Origin: Anaerobacillus sp.
GTDB taxonomy: Bacteria; Bacillota; Bacilli; Bacillales_H; Anaerobacillaceae
DNA: 6,417 nucleotides
Direction: 5' to 3'
Assembly (NCBI GenBank): GCA_007120055.1
Contig: SKOL01000698.1
Coordinates: 1-6,417 of the forward strand
This document shows positions 1-4,175 of this stretch, piece after piece. A program made the position numbers and the translations under genes. Position 1 is the first letter of the stretch. The number at the start of each line of letters is the position of its first letter. The notes below the pieces were generated by a model. It saw only the letters and a list, made by a program, of their open reading frames with translations. It was not told the origin of the DNA and searched no databases.

Positions 1-358
1 CTTTTTCTTTCAGCACTAACAAATAACCCGCTGTTGACATAAAAGTTCCAATGAGCGGGATTAGTAAAAATAACGAAAGAATATTCGTATTCGCCCCGAA
101 GCCGGTGATTGCCGTCGTTACCGCCGCCCCCTCAATATAAAAACAAACACTCCCGATAAGAAGAAGCGTCACTACGATCACCCGATTAACATTTGAAATA
201 AATAAAAGGGCACTAACTAGCAAAATCGCTCCGAAAATACTATATGTAAACTGTAAGGTTTCGTTATGAAAAAAGTTTTCTATTAAATATAAAATCGTCA
301 TTAAGTAACTAATAGTACCTAATAACACAATCCATCGATGTGACTTTTCGTTTAGCAT
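1..358 (-). CDS. Multi-pass membrane protein, N-terminal part (C-terminus beyond the window)
   Basis: This minus-strand reading frame starts with ATG at 358-356 and stays open for 119 codons to the left edge, so the C-terminus is missing. The start is supported by AAAGAGG (plus-strand 368-374) nine bases upstream. The protein begins MLNEKSHRW and then shows about four hydrophobic segments, near residues 9-28, 36-55, 58-75 and 93-115. A glycine-rich loop around residues 82-92 (TAITGFGANTN) precedes the fourth segment. This pattern fits the first helices of a transporter or other polytopic inner-membrane protein, but I do not recognise the family and assign no substrate. It is divergent from the L,D-transpeptidase gene. 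I saw only a TATAGT-like -10 for it, with no good -35. That it is coding is well supported; its function is unknown. Confidence 0.75.
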   Translation of the reverse strand, partial: MLNEKSHRWIVLLGTISYLMTILYLIENFFHNETLQFTYSIFGAILLVSALLFISNVNRVIVVTLLLIGSVCFYIEGAAVTTAITGFGANTNILSLFLLIPLIGTFMSTAGYLLVLKEK

Positions 359-544
359 TGTTGGCGGCCTCTTTCTTTCTAAAAAATTGAAAAAAACGTT
401 TGAATATTTTCTACTATACTATCACAGTTTTTAAGTTTAGAAGTATATCCTCATTGATAACTAGTTCTTTTTGTCCAAAGTAGGAATCTTTTTATAAAGA
501 TTAGATAGAGATTAAGATGTATTTTTTTCTTGTATAGTCCTATT

Positions 545-576
545 TTGTCAAAATGGGAAGAAATTCCCCGTACAAT
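545..576 (+). promoter_or_regulatory. Candidate promoter of the L,D-transpeptidase gene, long spacer with internal dyad
   Basis: TTGTCA (545-550) and TACAAT (571-576) each match the sigma-A hexamers at 5 of 6 positions but are 20 bp apart rather than 17. The spacer carries a perfect dyad, GGGAA (555-559) - GAAA - TTCCC (564-568), nearly centred between the hexamers. A second dyad, TACAAT (571-576) - 5 nt - ATTGTA (582-587), overlaps the -10 and expected start point near 583. An alternative pair, TTGTCC (471-476) and TATAAA (493-498) with 16 bp spacing, lies further upstream. A CGTA at 569-572 could also suggest an ECF-type -10, but no convincing AAC-type -35 accompanies it. Confidence 0.4.
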
Positions 577-610
577 TTGCTATTGTAAAATGGCTACAAT
601 TGAACAAGAG

Positions 611-617
611 AAGGTGA
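611..617 (+). promoter_or_regulatory. Ribosome binding site deciding a TTG start
   Basis: AAGGTGA at 611-617, four bases before TTG at 622, pairs with the 3' end of Bacillus 16S rRNA (GGTGA register). The next in-frame ATG is codon 34, inside the membrane segment. The TTG is therefore the only start that keeps the cytoplasmic tail and a usable Shine-Dalgarno. Confidence 0.7.
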
Positions 618-621
618 GAAT

Positions 622-1938
622 TTGACAAATCAATCTAATGAACATCATGATTTTAAGCCACGAGCCAAACGACATAAAACTACGAATAAAGTCGTAGTTG
701 CTGGTATTATTATTTTTTTAATGGCGATTGTTTTTAGCTTAGGTTTAGTTTCGGCAATGGTAATGCCGACGGTTAGTTCAGAATTGAAAGAGCAAACAAG
801 GGTGGACACTGAAACGAAAGGGGTTATAGTGCAAGAACTTTCAACTAATGATGAGCAACAAATAACGGTAAGCGAGGTTACTCGTGATACAAAAGAAGCT
901 TATGATGAAGAAAATGAAGATGAAGTGAAGGATGCGGAGCGAGAATTTTCTGAAGAAAGCGAAGAGGATATTGGAGAAGAACGCAAAGAACGTGATAAAA
1001 ATACGAAGCAGGCTGAGAGAGAAAAAGAAGTGCAAGATAACGCTTCAACAACAGAGCGTGAAGGAAAACAAGAACAATCGAGAGAAAAAAATTCTGCCGC
1101 CAATAATTCAAATGAAGATCCTCCAACTTCTAGCGTACCGCTAAAAGAAGAGAAATCGAATTCAGAAAAAAATCAAGCAAATAGCAACGACAACACTAAG
1201 ATCGTCATTGTTCATGTAGTGCAACCGCAAGAAACATTGTATAGTATTACGATGAAATATTACATAAATAGTGATTATCAAAAAAAATTAGCTCAATATA
1301 ACGACATAAAAGATCCGTCAAAGGATATCAAAGTGGGAATGAAGCTTAAAATTCCGGAACCCCTCATGCGTTACCATGAAATCGCCAAAGGGGAGACATT
1401 GTTTAGTATTACAAATACATATTATTGTTCAGCTAACACTCAGGAAGCGTTGGCGCGTTTTAACGGAATAAATGACCCATCGACTGACATTAAAGCTGGA
1501 TTGGTTTTGAAAATTCCCACCCTATCTATCTTACAGAACCAATCCAGTAAAGGCTACGAAGTAAAAGTTGATAAAACTAAAAATATTCTAACCGTTTATT
1601 ATAACGGTGAAGTTGTGAGAAGCTTTTCAGTCGGAACAGGCAAAGATCAGTCATTAACACCAGAGGGAAGATTCAAAATCGTCAATAAAGTAGAGAAACC
1701 TTGGTATAATCCTGAAAACATTCGTGGCGGCGCCCCTGAAAACCCATTAGGAAGCCATTGGCTCGGCTTAAACGTTCCTGGTACAAACGGATTTATTTAC
1801 GGCATTCATGGGACAAATAACCCTTCATCTATTGGAAATTATGTTAGTCTCGGCTGTATTCGCATGCATAACGCTGATGTTAAATGGCTTTATGAAACGC
1901 TACCGTTACAAACTCCGGTTCATGTATTTAGTGATTAA
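622..1938 (+). CDS. Membrane-anchored L,D-transpeptidase with two LysM domains (YkuD family)
   Basis: A predicted peptidoglycan-modifying enzyme that makes 3-3 cross-links or otherwise exchanges the peptide stem terminus outside the membrane. Residues 1-22 are a basic cytoplasmic tail; 23-48 form one hydrophobic helix, so it is probably a type II membrane protein. Residues about 55-195 are a highly charged Glu/Lys/Arg/Asp-rich, Asn/Ser-rich linker. LysM 1 covers about 198-245 (HVVQPQETLYSI to LKIP) and LysM 2 about 251-299 (GETLFSI to LKIP); these bind glycan. The YkuD domain covers about 312-436, with His396 in YGIHGT and the motif S409-L-G-C412-I-R414, Cys412 being the expected thiol nucleophile. 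Compared with the family's usual S-H-G-C, Leu replaces His at the second position, which I believe is a tolerated variant. At 438 residues it is much longer than B. subtilis YkuD (about 164), through the anchor, linker and second LysM. It starts with TTG. No terminator follows directly. Confidence 0.92.
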   Translation: MTNQSNEHHDFKPRAKRHKTTNKVVVAGIIIFLMAIVFSLGLVSAMVMPTVSSELKEQTRVDTETKGVIVQELSTNDEQQITVSEVTRDTKEAYDEENEDEVKDAEREFSEESEEDIGEERKERDKNTKQAEREKEVQDNASTTEREGKQEQSREKNSAANNSNEDPPTSSVPLKEEKSNSEKNQANSNDNTKIVIVHVVQPQETLYSITMKYYINSDYQKKLAQYNDIKDPSKDIKVGMKLKIPEPLMRYHEIAKGETLFSITNTYYCSANTQEALARFNGINDPSTDIKAGLVLKIPTLSILQNQSSKGYEVKVDKTKNILTVYYNGEVVRSFSVGTGKDQSLTPEGRFKIVNKVEKPWYNPENIRGGAPENPLGSHWLGLNVPGTNGFIYGIHGTNNPSSIGNYVSLGCIRMHNADVKWLYETLPLQTPVHVFSD

Positions 1939-1981
1939 ATGATAGAAATGGCGGTCCTAAAACAAAAGTTACACAGTTTAA

Positions 1982-2093
1982 TGAATTTCATAATTCAATA
2001 TTATCGCCATTAAGTATCTATATGTATTTGCGTTAAACCGCTCCCAACCACATATAGTTTGAGATGGATCATTATAGGAGATTATGAAATTCA
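1982..2093. repeat. 112-bp imperfect palindrome downstream of the L,D-transpeptidase gene
   Basis: The outer arms are a perfect 13-bp inverted repeat, TGAATTTCATAAT (1982-1994) and ATTATGAAATTCA (2081-2093). An inner perfect 8-bp pair, CTATATGT (2018-2025) and ACATATAG (2050-2057), shares the same axis at 2037.5, and 1999-2004 pairs with 2071-2076 at 5 of 6 positions. Sharing one axis suggests one long hairpin rather than chance repeats. It begins 43 bp after the L,D-transpeptidase stop and ends 5 bp from the stop codon of the minus-strand mini-ORF. CAGTT occurs just outside both ends (1974-1978 and 2096-2100), at unequal distances. There is no T tract, so it is not a typical terminator. Confidence 0.6.
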
Positions 2094-2208
2094 CTCAGTT
2101 AGTAAAAATCAGCTATAACAGGATAGCCAAAATAACGATAGTAATAGTTCAAATTGTACGGATAATAAAACATTTTAGTCTCCTAATTTTTTAAATTATA
2201 ATCTCCTA
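2075..2208. repeat. 11-bp inverted repeat flanking the mini-ORF (TAGGAGATTAT)
   Basis: TAGGAGATTAT at 2075-2085 and its exact inverse ATAATCTCCTA at 2198-2208 bracket the mini-ORF; only the two arms are repeated. A related direct copy, TAGTCTCCTAA (2176-2186), holds the mini-ORF's Shine-Dalgarno and matches TAATCTCCTAA (2199-2209) at 10 of 11 positions. The right arm also overlaps the minus-strand -10 box. No clear target-site duplication flanks the arms. Confidence 0.5.
2099..2173 (-). CDS. Candidate 24-residue tyrosine-rich peptide
   Basis: The minus-strand ORF runs from ATG (2173-2171) to TAA (2101-2099). The peptide begins MFYYPYNLNYYYRYFGYP and ends in ADFY; 9 of its 24 residues are Tyr. 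Support comes from its expression signals: AGGAG (plus-strand 2180-2184) lies six bases before the ATG, and a TTGCTT / TATAAT pair with 18-bp spacing sits just upstream. I do not recognise a family. Tyr-rich tiny proteins occur in spore coats of Bacillaceae, but nothing here proves such a role, and the promoter looks like sigma-A rather than a sporulation sigma. It is not obviously a membrane peptide. The main doubt is length: 24 codons in AT-rich DNA can be open by chance. The opposite strand also has a 36-codon ORF (2084-2194), and at most one is likely to be real. Confidence 0.42.
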   Translation of the reverse strand: MFYYPYNLNYYYRYFGYPVIADFY

Positions 2209-2224
2209 AGTTAGCGCTAAGCAA
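2195..2224 (-). promoter_or_regulatory. Sigma-A-like promoter for the tyrosine-rich mini-ORF
   Basis: Read on the minus strand, TTGCTT (plus-strand 2224-2219) and a perfect TATAAT (2200-2195) are 18 bp apart. Transcription would start near 2188, leaving a leader of about 15 bases that still includes the Shine-Dalgarno. The perfect 10-bp palindrome TTAGCGCTAA (2211-2220) covers the downstream edge of the -35 and the start of the spacer, where a repressor could bind. Confidence 0.45.
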
Positions 2225-2237
2225 TAGGGCGTGAACA

Positions 2238-2265
2238 ACATACTAAGCTCGAGATTAGCTTATGT
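2238..2265. repeat. Dyad upstream of the mini-ORF promoter
   Basis: TAAGCT (2244-2249) and AGCTTA (2257-2262) form a perfect 6-bp inverted repeat with a 7-base loop. In an alternative pairing ACATA (2238-2242) joins TATGT (2261-2265) and AGCT joins AGCT, with a 3-base bulge. It lies about 15-40 bp upstream of the minus-strand -35 and about 160 bp upstream of the sigma-54 activator gene, so it could serve either as an operator. Confidence 0.35.
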
Positions 2266-2332
2266 CTTTTAGGCCTTACTGTTGTGCCTAATTCCGTGGG
2301 ACGAACATACGTTAACAAACCACCGAAAAATT

Positions 2333-2362
2333 TAGAAAAAGATCCTGCCAGCAGCATATAAT
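2333..2362 (+). promoter_or_regulatory. Weak candidate promoter for the sigma-54 activator gene
   Basis: A perfect TATAAT occurs at 2357-2362, but the best -35 at acceptable spacing is only TAGAAA (2333-2338, 18 bp). The wider CATATAAT (2355-2362) also resembles a sigma-E -10, again without a matching -35. This is the only reasonable promoter-like sequence between the mini-ORF region and the start at 2425. Confidence 0.28.
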
Positions 2363-2407
2363 CACTAATAAAGAGTCCTAGCCAAAATAGCTTTAAATAA
2401 ACATGGC

Positions 2408-2413
2408 AAGGAG
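2408..2413 (+). promoter_or_regulatory. Ribosome binding site for a GTG start
   Basis: AAGGAG at 2408-2413 is 11 bases before GTG at 2425, slightly long but workable. ATGs at 2418 and 2423 are in other frames that close quickly. The next in-frame ATG (2461) has no Shine-Dalgarno and would cut off the first PAS helix (residues FESIL). An in-frame TGA at 2416-2418 rules out anything further upstream. Confidence 0.6.
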
Positions 2414-2424
2414 AGTGATGCGAT

Positions 2425-3837
2425 GTGCGGTGGTCGGCACATTTTGAATCAATATTAAACATGGTAAATGTAGGTGTTCATGTCGTCGATAAAAAAGGAA
2501 TGACGGTTTATTATAATGAAACGATGGCGATTATTGACGGGCTAGAACCTAATAACGTCATCGGCAAAACGATTTTTCAACTTTATCCTTCACTTACTGT
2601 AGAAACGAGTACGTTAAACTTAGCGTTAAAAAGAGGGATCGAAACGGTCGAAGTGATGCAAACATATGTAAATATGAAAGGAAAACATATCACGACGATT
2701 AATAGTACTTATCCTTTAACTGAAGACGGCGAAATTATTGGTGCAGTAGAAACCGCCAAAGACATTACGCGGGTCGTTCGAATGTATGATCAGACACTTG
2801 AATTGCAGAAACAGCTTTTTGATACGAAGAAAAAAGAACGGATTTCTCCAAGTACAGCGGTCTATCATTTTTCTGATTTAATTGGGGATAGCTCAAATTT
2901 TCGGCACGCGATAGCGATCGCAAAAAAAGCTGCGCGAACGACATCTCCTGTTTTAATATACGGAGCTACTGGAACAGGAAAGGAGTTAGTTGCCCAAAGT
3001 ATTCATAATGCAAGTAGCAGACACCACCAACCGTTCATCGCCTTGAACTGTGCGGCCGTTCCGAAAGAATTAATGGAAGGGCTAATGTTCGGAACGACGA
3101 AGGGGGCATTTACGGGCGCCGTTGATAAACAAGGAATTTTTGAACAAGCGAACGGTGGCACGCTCTTTTTAGATGAATTAAATAGCCTCGACCTGTTATT
3201 ACAAGCAAAATTACTGCGCGTCTTACAAGACCGAAAAATAAGAAGGATCGGCGGGAAAACAGAAAAAGAAATGGATGTTCGGATTATTACTGCGATGAAC
3301 ATTCCACCAGAACAAGCATTACAGCAAAAGGTTTTGCGCTCCGACCTTTATTTTCGTCTAAATGTATTGCATATTGAACTACCAACCCTTAAGCAGCGGA
3401 AAGTGGATATTCCGATACTCGTAGAGCATTTCATAAAAAAGTTTAATGACACATTTATGACGAATGTAAAAAATATCAGTGATGATGCCCTCCAACATTT
3501 ACTGCAGTATGATTGGCCAGGGAACATCCGTGAATTAAGCCATGCGATCGAAAGAGCATTCAATATTATTGACTATCAGTATGAAACAATTGAAAAAGAT
3601 CATCTACCAACAAGTATTTTTCAGCAATCACCATTTCCTCAAGTTGAAGGTCCAACAAGGTTTATAGCGACAACTGCTAATATGTCCTTACCCCATTTAA
3701 TTGAAAAATTTGAACGCGATACAATTATTCGAGTTTTTAACGAATGTAACAAAAATATTAGTAAAACAGCTAATGCGTTAGGAGTCAAACGCCAAGCGCT
3801 GCAATATAAATTGAATAAATATCAAATTCGTAAATAA
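2425..3837 (+). CDS. Sigma-54-dependent transcriptional activator, PAS-AAA+-Fis (RocR/KamR type)
   Basis: A bacterial enhancer-binding protein that uses ATP to open sigma-54 promoters. Domains in order: an N-terminal PAS sensor (about 5-115; GVHVVDKKGMTVYYN at 17-31, PAC-like end GEIIGAVETAKDIT); a short coiled-coil-like linker (about 118-140); the AAA+ domain (about 150-375); and a C-terminal Fis-type helix-turn-helix (about 430-468, NISKTANALGVKRQALQYKL). In the AAA+ part I see Walker A GATGTGKE (180-187), the sigma-54-contacting GAFTGA loop (227-232), Walker B GGTLFLDE (244-251), arginine-finger residues near Arg305 and Arg311, and WPGNIREL (364-371). No receiver domain is present, so it should respond to a small ligand rather than to phosphorylation. 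The segment EGLMFGTTKGAFTGA resembles RocR/BkdR proteins. Being just upstream of kamA and a -24/-12 promoter, it is very probably the local activator. It starts with GTG. The ligand (lysine or beta-lysine?) is inference. Confidence 0.95.
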   Translation: MRWSAHFESILNMVNVGVHVVDKKGMTVYYNETMAIIDGLEPNNVIGKTIFQLYPSLTVETSTLNLALKRGIETVEVMQTYVNMKGKHITTINSTYPLTEDGEIIGAVETAKDITRVVRMYDQTLELQKQLFDTKKKERISPSTAVYHFSDLIGDSSNFRHAIAIAKKAARTTSPVLIYGATGTGKELVAQSIHNASSRHHQPFIALNCAAVPKELMEGLMFGTTKGAFTGAVDKQGIFEQANGGTLFLDELNSLDLLLQAKLLRVLQDRKIRRIGGKTEKEMDVRIITAMNIPPEQALQQKVLRSDLYFRLNVLHIELPTLKQRKVDIPILVEHFIKKFNDTFMTNVKNISDDALQHLLQYDWPGNIRELSHAIERAFNIIDYQYETIEKDHLPTSIFQQSPFPQVEGPTRFIATTANMSLPHLIEKFERDTIIRVFNECNKNISKTANALGVKRQALQYKLNKYQIRK

Positions 3838-3838
3838 C

Positions 3839-3887
3839 GCAAAAAAACTGGCAGCGCTGAAAAATTATTTGCTGCCAGTTTTTTTGC
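3839..3887 (+). terminator. Strong intrinsic terminator after the activator gene
   Basis: A perfect 17-bp stem pairs 3839-3855 (GC, seven A, CTGGCAGC) with 3871-3887 (GCTGCCAG, seven T, GC), with a 15-base loop. The G/C-rich core is followed by a run of seven T, and it begins two bases after the TAA stop. It should isolate the activator transcript from kamA, which implies that kamA has its own promoter. The A tract on the left arm would let it work on the minus strand too. Confidence 0.92.
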
Positions 3888-3888
3888 A

Positions 3889-3944
3889 TTTTTACAAATA
3901 AATTGATAGGACAAGCCTAAACTATCCCAATTTTTGTGTAAAAA
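3889..3944. promoter_or_regulatory. Imperfect palindrome, candidate upstream activator site for the kamA promoter
   Basis: Arms TTTTTACA (3889-3896) / TGTAAAAA (3937-3944) and AAATTG (3900-3905) / CAATTT (3928-3933) share one axis at 3916.5. ATAG (3906-3909) / CTAT (3922-3925) continues the pairing past a 2-base bulge. Its distance from the -24 element, about 135-190 bp, is typical for enhancer-binding protein sites. A further pair, GGACAA (3909-3914) and TTGTCC (3957-3962), lies inside and just downstream. Binding by the neighbouring activator is inferred. A hairpin with no protein partner is the alternative. Confidence 0.42.
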
Positions 3945-4077
3945 ATTAAAGTCGAGTTGTCCAAAAGCCTCAAATTCTCTTTAAAAAAACTATTTTTATA
4001 ACCAGAATCTTGTTAACTTTTAAGTTTATTCCTAAAACCAAAAAATATTATTCATTATTTTTTCCATTTTTTAAAAG

Positions 4078-4094
4078 TTGGTATCGATTTTGCA
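4078..4094 (+). promoter_or_regulatory. Sigma-54 (-24/-12) promoter of the kamA operon
   Basis: TTGGTAT (4078-4084), five bases, then TTGCA (4090-4094) fits the consensus TTGGCAC-N5-TTGCA. The GG (4080-4081) and GC (4092-4093) are 12 bp apart, the invariant sigma-54 spacing; the departures are CAC to TAT in the -24 element. Transcription would begin near 4105, giving a leader of about 70 bases. The enhancer-binding protein encoded immediately upstream makes this reading much stronger than the motif alone. Confidence 0.75.
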
Positions 4095-4175
4095 TTTATA
4101 TTAGTAAATTCTTATTTTTTTCAGTGTCTATTAAAGAAGCTCATAACAAAATCTTTCCAACAGAGGTGAGGCAAC

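Noticed and set aside
485..502. AATCTTT-TTAT-AAAGATT hairpin between the divergent genes
   Set aside because: It is a perfect but all-but-A/T 7-bp stem with no T tract. In DNA this AT-rich I cannot separate it from chance.
841..1126. Several open minus-strand frames (64-82 codons) and one plus-strand alternative frame (932-1144)
   Set aside because: They lie opposite or within the Glu/Lys-rich linker of the L,D-transpeptidase. GAA/AAA repeats read as Phe/Ser/Leu on the other strand and rarely give stops. No ribosome binding site or protein-like composition supports them.
1947..2011. AATGGCG / CGCCATT inverted repeat as a terminator for the L,D-transpeptidase gene
   Set aside because: The arms are only 7 bp with about 50 bases between them and no T tract follows. 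The overlapping palindrome on axis 2037.5 pairs better.
2217..2462. Minus-strand 81-codon ORF, considered as a gene or transposase remnant
   Set aside because: It overlaps the start of the activator gene and the mini-ORF promoter region, resembles nothing I recognise, and has no convincing Shine-Dalgarno.
3003..3563. Minus-strand ORFs opposite the AAA+ domain
   Set aside because: They are antisense shadows of a strongly supported gene, with composition explained by the opposite strand.
3849..3874. TGGCAG ... TTTGCTG as a second sigma-54 promoter
   Set aside because: The GG-to-GC spacing is far longer than the invariant 12 bp, and both elements are the arms of the terminator stem.
4105..4175. 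Riboswitch (lysine type) or sporulation sigma-K/sigma-E promoter in the kamA leader
   Set aside because: The leader is about 70 bases, too short for a lysine riboswitch. CATAACAAA (4142-4150) is only a loose sigma-K/E -10 without a matching -35.
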